Assembly (NCBI GenBank): GCA_025330725.1
Contig: JAIWND010000006.1
Span: forward strand, 310,001-374,000
Source of the DNA: Chlamydoabsidia padenii
Lineage: Eukaryota > Mucoromycota > Mucoromycetes > Mucorales > Cunninghamellaceae
Length of the DNA stretch: 64,000 nucleotides
Reading direction: 5' to 3'
In this document: piece by piece, positions 47,465 through 59,497 of the stretch
Numbering within the stretch: position 1 is the stretch's first letter
Layout of the letters: the number at the start of each line of letters is the position of its first letter
The notes under the pieces: generated by a model
Told to the model about the DNA's origin: nothing
What the model saw: the letters and a program-made list of their open reading frames with translations, nothing else
The model's database searches: none
Made by a program: the position numbers and the translations under genes

Positions 47465-48634
47465 TCATGCCTTCAATGGGGCTTCAGCACTAATAGGTAA
47501 GCCGAATTCATCCAATTGCACATTCGTCTGCTATATATCCATTAAAAAATAAAAAATAAAGAGAGAGAGAGAGAGGTCAGTCGCTACACGCTTTACCTTT
47601 TAATGATCTAATATACCTTTTTACTGGGATCTGTTTCTGCCGCCTTTGGTAGATCAACTGGGTCTTCTTGTAAATAAGAGGGTATTTCTTCATCTTCAAA
47701 GTCCAATTCATCACCAAGAGCATCCAATTCTAATCATTATATCATAATAAAGAGGATTGGTGATTATTAATAGTCCGTCCTTTCTTTATATATAATCCAT
47801 TCTTCTTTACCTGCTTCCAAATCGTCTTCATCTATATCGTCAGGCAAGTTATAAGATCGTCCAAGAGTTTCTTGTACTTCGCCTGCTTGTGCTAAAAGAT
47901 CTTCCATTTCATCTTGTAAAGACTACAAAGAGTGTGAGTGCGAGTCCAATGTTTCCCTTATTATCCAACTTACATCAATTTTATCCAGATTGACATTCTT
48001 GTATTGTCGTTTCATTTCCTTGTTTGCTGTCTGCATAGCATCCACTGTAGCCATCACACTTCGTAGGTTTTCTGTCGTCATTTGAGCTTGCTCCATATTA
48101 AAGGATTGTTGTTGCAAGTTTTCCCTTTGTGCTTCATACCTATTAATATCAGTTTAGTTTAATTAGTTTCTTGTCCCGAATATCTATTCACCAAGACTTA
48201 CATCTTTCGTTGCTTGAGTACACGTAATGCCTTTTGTTGGACAGATTTCTATTCCGTTTTCAAGTAATCGGTGTAATTAGTATACACAAATAAGTATAAT
48301 ACGATAATGCCAAGACCTGTTTATTGTTCCTGTATCATCACCCCCAATGTCCACTCTTCTTTTGTTTTTTTCTAGCTTACCTTGGCTGGACCTTCCCTCA
48401 TTTTCTTCATCTGATCCCTGTATCTTGTCAATTCGGCGTCGAGTTTACGGATCTTGACTTCCACTGCATCAGCACGGATATCGGCCTATAATAGATAAAG
48501 GTTGTTTTAAACAGTTAAAGTGAATTGTATTTGTCAGACATTCCCACGGTTTTGTTTCTTGTACTTACCGATGATATAGCATCATTCAAGGTGGGTTTGG
48601 GTGTTTTTTTAGTAGAACCAAAGAGTCTATTCAT
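47465..48634 (-). CDS. VPS60: ESCRT-III-associated protein Vps60/CHMP5
   Basis: Seven exons from ATG 48634 ([20 protein letters not shown]) to TGA 47465. The CHMP5 core is continuous after splicing: [100 protein letters not shown]. The C-terminal segment LDEFGLP is the conserved CHMP5 tail (Vta1/LIP5-binding region in relatives). It regulates Vps4 in multivesicular body formation on endosomes. The start is 151 bp from the divergent F-box gene with AAATCCCGC in between. Confidence 0.94.
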
Positions 48635-48784
48635 ATTTGCGATGAAAGAAAAGCAAAAGAGAAGAAAAAAGAACTTGACAACATAGAGGTGCAGCCGAGC
48701 GGATTTTGAAAATATATTGAAATCCCGCTGCCAGGATTTAAAAGTTGCTTGCTGCGACTTTTCCTTCTCTTTCTTTCAATCTTC
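48635..48784. promoter_or_regulatory. Shared VPS60 / F-box bidirectional promoter
   Basis: 150 bp between divergent ATGs. Exact AAATCCCGC at 48720-48728 lies 86 bp from one ATG and 57 bp from the other, flanked by GCGGATTTTGAAA (48700-48712), a degenerate inverted partner. Confidence 0.6.
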
Positions 48785-51299
48785 ATGCCTTCTGCTTCTT
48801 CTTTTAGTGGACCTACCACTTTTGATAAACGACCTAACAAGCCTATACCCAGAGCCTCGTCCTCTATTGGTACAACTATCACTGAACATGAATTCTCGTC
48901 ATTGGCCCTCATACACCAACTATCAACCGAACTGATCGCCCATATATTTGCACGATTAGATCCTATCAGCTTGACTATTGTGGCCAAGACTTGTCGGCAC
49001 TGGAGACATATTGTCATGGACGATGTATGCTGTAAGTATACTATTTTTATCAATACTTGACTCGTTCACTCACTCTCTCAAACTAAAACTTTTTAGGGAA
49101 AAACGCTTTTGTGGCCTATTTTGGACGCCTACCTTACAAGAGACTACAAACATCAAGCTGGAAGTCAGAATATATTCTTCGGACTCATTTGATCAGGTAA
49201 AATAGATATATCTAAAATAACCTTCACTAACACTTGTTTCTGTCTTTGGAAGGAAATGGGAAAAGGGGCGTGGCACACTGCTGACATTTAATCCAAAGAT
49301 CGGATCCATAGACGATATCCAGGTTGACTTTGAAGAAGATCTTATGATGGCTGCTAGCAAAGAACAAGGTAAAAATACAAGCAAGAAAGTAAAAATAACG
49401 TCTCATTCTTATCAACTACTTTCTCATTTATTAGGTATTGCCGTTCAATGTCATCCATCTACTGGCAAATTGAATCGCGACTTGATTTACAGTACCGATG
49501 AAGGTATGCCAATCCAAGTTGGTGCCTTTACAATGGACAAGTAAGTATTAAAGCAACTTTAAATAACACTAATTTATTTATTTATTTTTCCTTCACTTTT
49601 ATAATAGCAATCGTATCTTGTGGGGTTTCTTACCTGGCTATGTGACAATGACCACTCGGGCAAAAACATTGGTGCGACGTCAACTGCGGTTGTTCTCTGA
49701 TTTCCATCAAGGTGCTGTCCGTGCTCTGTGTCTTCCCTCTTTTGTACCTGATATTGTATTAACTGCGGGCGATGATGGTTTGGTTAAGATTTGGAATGTT
49801 ACTCTGGGTATATCCTTGATTGGGTTACATGGCAAGTCAAAGAACAACACCATGGATCAAACTCCTCTTCCTCTGACAATCTTTTTTTTTATTTATTAGG
49901 ATCAACAAGCTCTCCGACTTGTCTTGAAGCTACCTCTGATCATCATGTCATTGCTGGGTATGCCAATGGGACTATTGTTTTGTGGGATATTCAGATTTTG
50001 AAACTGGCTCAACAAAGACGACAACAACTGGATCATCAACAAGAAATGGGAACAAATGACGAGGACAATACAACTTGGCAACGACGCTTGATCCACCCAC
50101 CTTTAATCGACAAGGAAACCTCTGTGCGGTCGATACATTATGAAACGATAACACAGACATTATTGGTGACATATGATGGAGTCAACAAACTGTATCAATA
50201 CGACATTCATTCGGGCCGACTACTGGCAGTATTTGGTAATGATCGATTTGGACATACTTTGGGACCTATTAGTGCCATAACATGGGATATCGAACCTTCT
50301 TTCTCTTTTACCGACGAAACCGTGGTGGCTGATCACTCTGGAACCATGAATCGTCGACGGACCCATCATAAAAGCAGAAACAGTCAACCAGGATCATCAA
50401 CCACGCGGCAACTAGTGGCTACTGGTGATACTTTTGGTACTATTTGTCTATGGCCCTTGGACAAATATTGTAATACTGATGAATTGGTGGTGATACATCC
50501 TTTACGACAATTCCACGGCCATGAATCACCTATCAGTGCGATTCATTTGGATGCTTTTAAACTGGTCAGTGGTACTGATGATGGCTGGATTCGAATCTGG
50601 GACCCTCTCACTGGTGAACTATTACATGTTCTTGGTAACAAGATTCCTCGTCATGCTCCTATCAATCGCTTGGATGTGTCTTTGATGCGAGTCAAAAATA
50701 TCGTTTGTGATGAATACCGTGGTGTGGCTACTATTGGACATCAAGTGAAATCATGGGATTTTTCGGGTGAGCCTCACCATCTTGGTAATGTACCAACAAC
50801 ACTTCTTCTTCTCTTACTAACACTTTGTGTAATAGGACGAAAGCGATTCGGACAAAAGTCAAAAGCACTATCACCATCAATCCGGAATGAACTGCATTAT
50901 GAAATCAAGGAACAAGTCCAATCATCCGCAATAACATTGGCTGAAGAACGAAGGGCGAAGGTATTGGCGGCAAAGGAAATGGATAAATGGACTCTGGGTG
51001 GATTATCAGATGAAGAAATGGTGGCCTATGCAATGATGATATCTCAAGAACCAATGGATGCCAGTCCTCCCTCTTCTTTAACAGACCCTCCATTAAATGA
51101 CGACAATGACGACGATGCACTCTTACAAGCAATCATGGCCAGTCTGACTATGGATGAAACCAACACTACTAGCCCCATGGATTTTGATTTGGATTGGCCT
51201 ACTATTGGAAGCTCCACTACATCAAGCACCCACGCACATAATGTCGAAGACGATGAAGAATTACAATACGTGCTTGAATTAAGCCGACATGATACATAG
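48785..51299 (+). CDS. F-box/WD40 protein with C-terminal UIMs (Ufo1-like)
   Basis: Exons 48785-49031, 49097-49196, 49253-49368, 49435-49540, 49608-49807 and 49900 onward to TAG 51299, with a last short intron near 50764-50835 (donor GTGAGC or GTAATG, both phase-compatible). The F-box is LIHQLSTELIAHIFARLDP with CRHWRHIV. WD40 blades follow (VLTAGDDGLVKIWNV, VIAGYANGTIVLWDI, LVATGDTFGTICLWP, LVSGTDDGWIRIWDP). The C-terminus carries three ubiquitin-interacting-motif-like helices: EEMVAYAMMISQ, DALLQAIMASLT and EELQYVLELSRH. F-box plus WD40 plus three UIMs is the layout of yeast Ufo1, an SCF subunit that targets Ho and Rad30 and helps its own turnover. Substrates here are unknown. Confidence 0.88.
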
Positions 51300-51468
51300 A
51301 TATAGATAAACACATAGATTTTATTTTATATTAAATATATTTACATAATAAAACAGACTGCATAATAACTAGTCAAAGTAAATGATGAATAATGAAGAGG
51401 AGGGTTTATAATTGTATGAGGCGTGGGGGGGGATGCAATAGTAAAATGTAGACGTGAGATCGTTGCGT

Positions 51469-51800
51469 TTATCGAGCTTCGAATTGTACCACTATATAAT
51501 ATACGATGGATTACAATAAAAAGTTAGTGCTTGTCAACTAAAACAATTTAAACTTTATACTACTTACTTCTTTTGGTACGTTTCTTGTACATGATGCGAT
51601 GACCACAGTCTTGACAGCGGATAGGTTCTCTTGGCTTCAATTGGTTTTCAGCACCACAATCTATCGATCCAAACATGTTAGTATTAAAAAAAGTCAAGAT
51701 CAAGTGCCAAAGTTTTTAATATATATATGGTCTTACCAGCACAAATGTAGCTCATGGCTACTACAGGTTGACGAATGGGTGCGCCTTGATATCCGTCCAT
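51469..51800 (-). CDS. RPB12: RNA polymerase I/II/III common subunit RPABC4
   Basis: Exons 51800-51737, 51660-51568 and 51491-51469 give 60 codons (59 aa). The zinc ribbon is CADCGAEN plus CQDCGHRI, followed by the invariant [15 protein letters not shown] end. The short length is normal. The nuclear subunit stabilises assembly of all three polymerases. The intron positions fall inside the zinc ribbon. A partial motif (ATCGGGATTAG) lies about 70 bp upstream. Confidence 0.96.
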
Positions 51801-52598
51801 TATAATTGTAAGGAAGAGGGAAACAAAGTTCTTTTTTTTTTTTGCACTGACAAGTCACGAGCTTTGAAAATCGGGATTAGAAAATTGTTGGCTGGAATAA
51901 AGCGCAGGCACCAGTTCCAAGACAGGCATTTATGCATTATTCAAGAAAACCTGATTTTTAAAAAACACTTCCTTCACTTGTTGATGGATTTATAGCTTGT
52001 TTTGAAAGGATGCAAGTGTTTACTTTCTTTAAGGAAGAGTACATTATACTGGTGAAATTTCAATGCATGAAGAACATTCGGGGTTTCAAATGCAATTTCC
52101 TTTTTCTGTTTAGTGGTGCTTGCTAAGCGTCCATCTTCTCCCCATATGAAAAATATGAAATCAGAGTATCAGTGTAGTCTGAAATGCCGTGTAAAATCAA
52201 GATTGACAGTTTTTTTTTTATGTAGAATAATGTAGAAATCAATGCATTGTACTATGCAATTTGATGATACAGTAGTATCCATTTCCGATTTTTGAAGGGC
52301 ATCAATGGTTGTCACCGTCTTCTAGAATACACTATGTACTGTACGTACTTTTAAATCGTTTTTCTCTATATGAATGGATTTGTGACATGGACGTCAGTCC
52401 ATACTACTATAAACATTCTAGAAAATGGCAAAGGAATAGTGTGGACCAACTTCGACTGGCGGGATTTCAATATCCAATTGCATTGTAGGGGTGGTGGGCC
52501 ATAAAAAAACTTTTTTTCTTTTTTTTTTGTGTAATTTACTTCTTCTTTCTTTTTTTTAGCGGCTTATTCTATCCCTCATGTATCTTTTTTAAACAACA
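51801..52598. promoter_or_regulatory. Divergent spacer RPB12 / C6orf136-like
   Basis: GCGGGATTTCAA at 52459-52470 lies 132 bp upstream of the + gene; AAAATCGGGATTAG near 51866 is on the RPB12 side. T-rich leader before 52599. No further gene recognised. Confidence 0.5.
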
Positions 52599-52899
52599 AT
52601 GCTTCTCTCTCCTTCAAGATCGACACTAATGACAGCAACCACCACCACAAGATTCTTATTGACTCGATGCGCCTTCATCAACAAAACACCCTTGTCGGTT
52701 AATTCTTGGCGAACAATACCAACCACTATAAATACCTTCCACCATCAAAACCAACAATGTAAAAGATACTTTAGTCAAAATACCGGCCATCTTCAACCTG
52801 ACGAATACGAACTACGTATTGGGTATGGTAAATATCACCAATAATGAATAAGAAAAAAAAAAAAAAAAAAGAAAGATACCAAGGAAATCTCACACTTGC

Positions 52900-52939
<40 letters not shown>

Positions 52940-53626
52940 CAATAGCCATTACCATCCTGCAAGATGAATTACCACAATTCTTCAACCAAGGACTCAAAGC
53001 TCACGATATTTACTCTCAACACGTTGTCTTATCCGATCCACATTATACACGACTCTCTATCAAGGGCAAAACAGCCTACCTAGGCATCGCTGAAATGCTA
53101 CGTTGGAGTTTGGGCTGTTACTTTGACAAGGTGGACTTTGAAATTATCCGAATGCGGGTGGTGCCTGACAAGCCCAGCGATCCAACCTCACCACCACCAC
53201 CACCACCACCAATAACACCAACATCATCCACCACTTTGAATTATAACTCCTCCTCGACCACCTATCGACCTTCATCCAACGTCCGATCCTTAGAAATTCG
53301 GTGGCAACTAAAAGCAACCCCTCATACCTTTTTACCAAAATACATTACACATTCTGATGATAACAGCATTATACGACAAGTAGATGGGGTGTTTGTTTAT
53401 ACTTTTGATAATCAAGGCTATATCTGTGAACACAAAATACAACGCAAGTCAATCCAAAAAGTATAACCATCATTGAATTCTAACCCTCTTCTTTTGAACA
53501 GGCATCGAACCGACACCCAGTAAAACCATCCTATTAATGCATTCCTATGGTGGTCGATTGCGTGCCTTTTTGGAAGCCCTAAAACGACGAAATGAACCCG
53601 AGCTAAGGCCTGGTCTTGGTATATAA
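52599..53626 (+). CDS. Mitochondrial DUF2358 (C6orf136-like) protein
   Basis: Exons 52599-52827, 52946-53443 and 53502-53626 give 284 codons (283 aa). The first 70 residues are Ser/Thr/Arg-rich and acid-poor, a likely mitochondrial presequence (MLLSPSRSTLMTATTTTRFL). The conserved NTF2-like region contains LKAHDIYSQHVVLSDPHYTR, AYLGIAEMLRWSLGCYFDKV, LEIRWQLKATPH and DGVFVYTFDNQGYICEHKIQ. A Pro-run and Ser-rich loop interrupt it. The last intron uses a GC donor (GCAAGT, AG acceptor), which restores RIEPTPSKT; with normal reading the frame ends after seven residues. Intron 1 holds long A and T runs. Function of the family is not known to me. Confidence 0.78.
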
Positions 53627-53834
53627 TGGATTCCCCTCCTTCTCCTCCAGTAGTTAATTACACATACATTTAGCATCCCCCTCTCACCTTATATATATAC
53701 TTAATAAAAGACAGTAGTATACAATGGATTTTATTAATGTTTGTGTGTGTAATGATGATGATAATGGTGTTAATATATAAAGGGTTGGGTGTATAAAATT
53801 AAATAGATTATGAGATTAAACAATGTATACTAGT

Positions 53835-54813
53835 CTAATTAGCCTTCAATTTCTTCTTTTCCAAAGCTTGTCGTTGTCGATAAGCGCGAAACTTCTTGTC
53901 GGTCCCCAAGAGATAATCCCACCAACGGAAAGACGATGCATAATTACCGACAAAAGCTTGATGATGATAATCATGATGTTCGGCACCAGCCCAGAAGGGA
54001 ATAAAGTGATGAAGAGACCAAGGGAAATCATAACCAGAATGAGCATCGACGGCTTGGACAAGACGGACGACGATCCAGACTAACATGGTGAAGAGGTGAA
54101 GGTGCCAATCCTTGGATGTCTTGAGGTAGTAGAAAGTGATGGCGTGATAAAAAAGAGGTCCGCCAATCGTACCCAGACCCAAGATCGAGGTTTCCAAAGG
54201 ATGAGCATATTCGGCAGCAATACCAAAAGGAGCAGCATATTCATGATGGACCTTGTGGATCTTCTTGTAAAGTGGCGGCCAGTGCATCAATCGGTGTACC
54301 ACATAATGATAGGCATCTTCAATTACAAAGAAGATAAGCAATTGGGGCCAAATGTATTTCCTATAAAGAAGATGGGATGAGTATATATATGCATAAGTTA
54401 AAAAGTATCTTACCATTCAGGGAAGGGTGCTGCTACATTCATACCAAGGATCGTCGCCATAGGATGGAAGAGGAAAATCAAAGGACCTTCATAAAGCAAG
54501 TGTTGATAAAGGACATGTTTGGTACACTTCCAATAATCATCACCTGTATTGACGTGTTTCTATACATATATATATAATACCTCAGTTAGTATATAGATCA
54601 GATATATCCTTTTATCATACTTACAGGTTGTAGTTTGTATTGTCGAAAGTATGGGATAAAATCACATATCAAGAAGGGCACAAATCGACCAAAATACACC
54701 AGTTCATGCATAAGAAAGGCAACGACACCTGTCACCAAGAGAGGATTACGGCCTTCATACATTTCTTCCCAACGAGTTTCGAGCCAAGCCATGGATAGGT
54801 CTGTTGTATTCAT
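53835..54813 (-). CDS. ERG25: C-4 methylsterol oxidase
   Basis: Exons from ATG 54813 to TAG 53835. Fatty-acid-hydroxylase superfamily signature: [14 protein letters not shown] (HxxxH box), [20 protein letters not shown] (HxxHH box) and [20 protein letters not shown] (third His box). N-terminal hydrophobic segments ([36 protein letters not shown]) anchor it in the ER membrane. It performs the first step of C-4 demethylation in ergosterol synthesis, a di-iron oxygenase using cytochrome b5. Total length of about 300 aa is normal. An AAATTCCGC motif lies about 182 bp upstream. Confidence 0.95.
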
Positions 54814-55631
54814 CTTGTTATCAAACTTCTTTTTTTTAAAAAAATAAGAGTCTAATGAGAAGAGGAAGAATGAAACAAAATAAAAAGAAGGATGAAAGAT
54901 GGAAGTAGATATGAGAAGTGGGACGGAAAGAGACACAGAAAAAAAAAAAAAGAATGCGAATCTTCTTTTTTTTTTATGGCCTGACAGCTTTTTTAAATTC
55001 CGCTTGATATGTGCGACGATGGCTGTCAGGGATCCCGTTTAAAATTAGGTCAAAGCCACTGTCCCCCCCTTTTTTTATCATATCATTAATACTGTGTTGA
55101 ATTAGATCGCCGACCGTCAACGATACTTGTCCTCAATTATGCATTAACGCTACCGGTATCTCTCACACCATGGTCCGTATTATTACTATCTCACCAGGGC
55201 AATTCCATTAAAACTGGAATCACAAGGACAAAAGGATACAGAAACGAACTATGATTACTGCCATTGGATTATCTTTTAGTAACTAGGAAGAAAAAGCGAA
55301 AAGTGGTGACCATGGTCAAGTGTGATGTCTTGGATTGGAACACACACCACAACCCAACTGATTACTTTGGTTACACCAAGATGATTTATGCCACGGATGG
55401 ATTAAAGACTGATTACATATTTAACCTAGACGATGGATTTCCCCGCCTAATGTGAATCAAGACATGGAAACAATTACATTGACTGGAACCTATAGTATTC
55501 ATAGACATGGATAGTATAGAATAGTTTATATAGAAGTTTATTTAATAAAGTCAAAACAGTGTATCATGTATTTAATTATCTAAACAAGGGGAATGATGAT
55601 AATGATGGAGTGTAAGGGGACTATGTGGGGA
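54814..55631. promoter_or_regulatory. ERG25 promoter and spacer
   Basis: TTTTAAATTCCGC (54991-55003) and ATCCCGTTTAAAAT (55032-55046) precede ERG25. A 63-codon ORF at 55264-55455 (+) lacks motifs and is left out. Confidence 0.45.
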
Positions 55632-57053
55632 TTATATGAATTCGATACAAATGTCTTTTCCACCAGTATGCCAGTATTCCATAGCTTTCATCACCCCAAG
55701 ATAATGGGTGACCATAGCGATTACCACCATAACATGGAAGATTTGATGAGAAGCACCCTAGGTTGATAAGAAAAAAAAAAAAAAAAAAAGGAGGAGGATT
55801 AATCTACTTGATCTGATTATATTGATCCAATCACTTACGAAGATATTGAAGGACCCGGGAGACCAACGTTCAGGTATTCTATATGATGTAAAAAGAAGAA
55901 GATCTGTCAGTACCATCATAATACTTTCCCCGCCTTGATTTACCTAGCACCATATAGAAGAGCCCCACCAATATAACAAGCACCCATAATCAGCATATTG
56001 ATAAGAGAGATCGTATCGAGTGAACGAGCAAGCTAAATGAATAGATTCAATTAGTAAATCGAGTCAATTCAGTTGATCCCCTCTTCCCCCCCCCCTTTAT
56101 GTGACTTACCCCGTAGACATAGATACCGTGTAATGCAGGTACCACACCAAATAAGCCAAGAGCAATAAACATAGTCGTCCGCATCCATCTGTACGCAGGT
56201 GTACGGAAATGTTTCAATAATACAACCGTAGCCTATAATTCATAAATAGATTAGTGGTCTAATCTTGTTGAGTTGATTTGATAAGTCTTTACCGTGCCAG
56301 CACCAAGGATCGATATAGTGACCAAATAGAATACTATCAAATAAAAGAAAACACGTATATCATTAATTATATAACCCTTTCTACTTTTATCCTATAATGT
56401 TTTTGTTTCCTACCTTGAAGCAATTGATGACAATGGAATCCATAATAGATCACAGGGAAGAAGGACCCACTATATAGCCCCCCCCCAAAAAAAGGTTAAC
56501 ATGTTGTATCTCTATCCAGAGGTTAGTCATACTTACACAATCATAGTGGTGATCCCGGCATAATCACATCTATTCCATGTAGCAGCCACATGGTCCGAGT
56601 GACAAGAGAAGCAGTGGAATAAACTACTAAAACCAAGGCAGGACAGGGCACCAGCAATAAACACAAAAAAGAAGATGATATCGAACCAAGTCAGACTATC
56701 TGAGAAAGGTTGCATCCATAAAAAGTGTATTCCAAGTCCAACAAATAGTAAAAAGCCAAGTAAATGAGACCATATGTTGACTAGGTAAAAAAAGAGTCAA
56801 TGGTCAGCATTGTCTACCTTTGTATGTTATCCCCTTTACCATATTCATTATGAAAGTAAAAAATTGTTTTCAGACATTCAACATAACTTCCAGTAGGTCG
56901 TCGGTAGCCGTCAGTGATATAATGGTTGTCTTGCATCCAAGCAGGTAGATCATCCCATCGTAAGAGTTTGCTCTTGTCATTCTTGTCTAATAAACTGGTG
57001 GTGTCCTGGTCAGAGTTTCTTCGTCTAGTGGGGTGGCGTTGGTGAGGCGACAT
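55632..57053 (-). CDS. PAQR-family membrane receptor (Izh/adiponectin-receptor-like)
   Basis: About eight exons from ATG 57053 (MSPHQRHPTRRRNSDQDTTS) to TAA 55632. After a hydrophilic N-terminus (LLRWDDLPAWMQDNHYITDG, YRRPTGSYVECLKTIFYFHN) come the PAQR hallmarks: NEYGVNIWSHLLGFLLF, SSLFHCFSCHSDHVAATWNR, CDYAGITTMIVGSFFP, and the C-terminal SHQIFHVMVVIAMVTHYLG. The Zn-binding His set (S-x3-H in SLFHCFSCHS, and the H-x3-H of SHQIFH) is intact. Seven transmembrane helices are expected. Yeast relatives (Izh1-4) act in zinc and sterol homeostasis. An ACATTCCGC motif lies 190 bp upstream. Confidence 0.93.
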
Positions 57054-57779
57054 GATAGGTATAATTATTGGTTGAGTAAGGAATTATAATAGATAAAGTA
57101 GTGAGAGTTGTACTTTTATATAATGAATGCGAAGAAGAAGGAAAGGAAAAAAAAAGTTCGCTTGGCCTCAACCATTGGGGACGTCCCTGTCTGGGATTCA
57201 ATTTCTCTCAGCATAAAAAAGTGAATGTGAAAAATAAATTTCACATTCCGCAAGCAGGGTCCTTTGGCATGAGATAACTAGGCAACCTTGTAGGTAACAT
57301 TGCATCTAGTTTTCTTACATCACACCCAAAAAAAGGGGTGGATCAATATTATAATGTTTAGACTATTCTATATTTATTGACGAGATCAGACGTGAGTGTT
57401 AAAACATGACTCAAGCAAGTTTTACGACGACTGTCATATATAGCCAGGTGACAAGAGTCACGATTGTGTTATGGATGTTATATAATATAAAAAAGTGTAG
57501 CTTTATTAAACGAGTGGAATCAAATGTAATAAATAATATACTATAAAGATATAAAGTCCATTGTGTAATGTAAGATATATTGAACAGCAATGTGATGATG
57601 ACGATGATGATTATAGGAGGTACCACAGAATCATCATTATAATGCAGCAGGAGGGGAAGGGTAATAAGCTATTCTATGGGTTGGAGGTATCTATGACTTT
57701 ATTTCTATACTAGACAGATTTTACCCACCTTTGATGTTTGATGTTGTCCCTATTGTATCACATAATAGTCAAACAGCAT
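57054..57779. promoter_or_regulatory. PAQR promoter and AT-rich spacer
   Basis: TTTCACATTCCGC (57239-57251) on the PAQR side. The remaining sequence is AT-rich with ATG-repeat (GATGATGACGATGATG) and no recognised gene. Confidence 0.4.
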
Positions 57780-57887
57780 GGTCGTTATTGTTGATGACTT
57801 GCAAATGAGTGAGGATTTCTACTTGATCCATTCATGGCAGTACCAATAAGTTAGTAAGCGAGTAATTAATAGATTGAAGATACTTAC

Positions 57888-58042
57888 CTGGTAAAAGGAA
57901 GAACTTGGGGTCGTATCCATGTTTCTTCATCAAGCAGATCGCCAGGAAGTCCAGTCAACGTGTCCTGAGTTATCATCCATAGTATTGTCTTCGTTCCCAA
58001 CAAGTCAACAGAGGATACAAGTGAAGCTTCCGTCTTCAATAC
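57888..58042 (-). CDS. Possible internal exon of an unrecognised minus-strand gene
   Basis: Between an acceptor (ATATATCTAG) and a GTAAGT donor, one frame stays open for 51 codons and reads like protein (ILWMITQDTLTGLPGDLLDE, then ETWIRPQVLPFT). The next intron has a TACTAAC branch site followed by an acceptor near 57821. I could not connect upstream or downstream exons in phase: the best upstream candidate (58170-58080) ends in another phase. A second frame of the same stretch joins downstream to give MKKHGYDPKFFLLP and about 17 more residues. This is either an unresolved small gene or a decayed one. Confidence 0.3.
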
Positions 58043-58545
58043 CTAGATATATTGCATTATCATTTACTTTTTGATCAGTACTTCACCTTTCAGGGGGAGG
58101 CGGAAAGTGGGTATACCAATATAAGGACTTATATAAGAGTGTTAGTATCTTTTCCAGAGTAGATCACAAGTGATAACAAAGCCTAGTTAAAAAAAAAAAA
58201 AAAGAAAAAGAAGAAAAAAAAAAAAAGTAAGAAGGAAGGGTAAGTAATCGACGCAGCCATTGTTTATGACAATGTCCTTTTCTTATAGTTTGACCCACCA
58301 AAAAATGCACTGTCGTTTGATATGGATAATAATAATAATTGCATGAGGTTGATAGTGTTGAGAGATGTATAATGCTGTTTCGTAGAGTAATTGAGGTGAC
58401 AAGAAGGAAAAAGAAAAGAAGAAATTCCTTTCCTTTTTGTAGAAAGTTTGACAGCCTGATCGGAGTTGAAATCATGAAATTTCAAAATGGCTCTGAAAGA
58501 AGCGGGCAGTTTATTTTTTTCCTCTTTTCACTTTCTCGATCAATA

Positions 58546-58976
58546 ATGGACGACACTCTCGAACAAGTACGCGAAAAGTGTGCTTTGCAACTGGAAATGT
58601 ATCAACGCTGTGTGGAAAACTATCCAAACTCCTGGGACAAGAGCTGCTTACAACAAAAACGGGCACTGACAAAGTGCTCTGAAGAAAAGTAAGTATACTG
58701 TCCTTACAACTTTTTTTTTTTGTTTGATCTTGTGCTGTATTCTTATAACCCTCACCCTCTTGCAGTGTAGGTATCCTCAAGTTTGTTAAACAACATTGTA
58801 CGAAACCAATCATGGCCTATGACGAATGCTTAAACGCCAATCCTGAAAATCCCGAACAGTGTGTGAATGCTTTGAAGGAATTGTACTTTTGTACGGAAGC
58901 CACCTCTATTGCCTACCGTGACCAACAAACCAAGGACCAACAGCAACAACAACAACAACAAACCAAAAAGGATTGA
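58546..58976 (+). CDS. MIX14: Twin CX9C protein, CHCHD5/Mix14-like
   Basis: Exons 58546-58688 and 58766-58976 give 118 codons (117 aa). Four exact CX9C motifs are visible: CALQLEMYQRC, CLQQKRALTKC, CTKPIMAYDEC and CVNALKELYFC, forming two coiled-coil-helix pairs as in CHCHD5 and yeast Mic14/Mix14. Such proteins are imported into the mitochondrial intermembrane space and oxidised by Mia40/Erv1. The C-terminal Gln-rich tail (KDQQQQQQQQTKK) is low-complexity. The start is the first ATG after a pyrimidine-rich leader; GCGGGCAGTTT lies about 45 bp upstream. Confidence 0.92.
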
Positions 58977-59184
58977 TTTGATCGATAGAGTATAGACACC
59001 CCTACACCATTACTACCACTATTACTACTTGTCCTTCTTTATCCCCATCCCCATAGACCCTAGTATAGTTCTTTAAACAGGTTTTTATTTATATTTGTTA
59101 AAACATTTGATTAATAAAACTATGCTATTGATATATGTATATACTTATGGTAAAAAATTTATGCTATGTATGTACGAGATACTG

Positions 59185-59497
59185 TCAAACATGAATGTCT
59201 TGAATGGTTGGTTTTCTGTAGGTTTCCAATTGTCGTTGTCCTTTTCGAAGTAGGTATTCAATCGTGGCAAAGTCTGATTTCTTGATATCGTACTTTTTGA
59301 ATTCTTGGCGAATGAATTTGTAAAAGTGAGGTCGGTTGGCCTAAAGATAATGTCAGTAAAGTCTTTTTCATTTTACCTTTTGTTGTTTTTATTACTATTT
59401 CTCTTACCTTTGGCTTTTCCCGGGCTGCTCTAAAGCAATCCCTATACAAAGTAAGGATCTGTTGTTGTAAACCAGATCGCTTTACTGGTCCCGGCAT
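59185..59497 (-). CDS. SDH6: LYR-motif succinate dehydrogenase assembly factor 1
   Basis: Exons 59497-59408 and 59340-59185 give 82 codons (81 aa). The LYR motif is in LQQQILTLYRDCFRAAREKP, followed by FIRQEFKKYDIKKSDFATIE and YLLRKGQRQLETYRKP. The I-E-Y-L-x-R-x-G-x-R-Q-L segment is characteristic of SDHAF1/Sdh6 rather than other LYRM proteins. It helps insert Fe-S clusters into the SdhB subunit of complex II in the mitochondrial matrix. The short length fits. Exact AAATCCCGC is 87 bp upstream. Confidence 0.92.

Noticed and set aside
55264..55455. 63-codon ORF (+) upstream of ERG25
   Set aside because: No family resemblance, no intron or promoter support.
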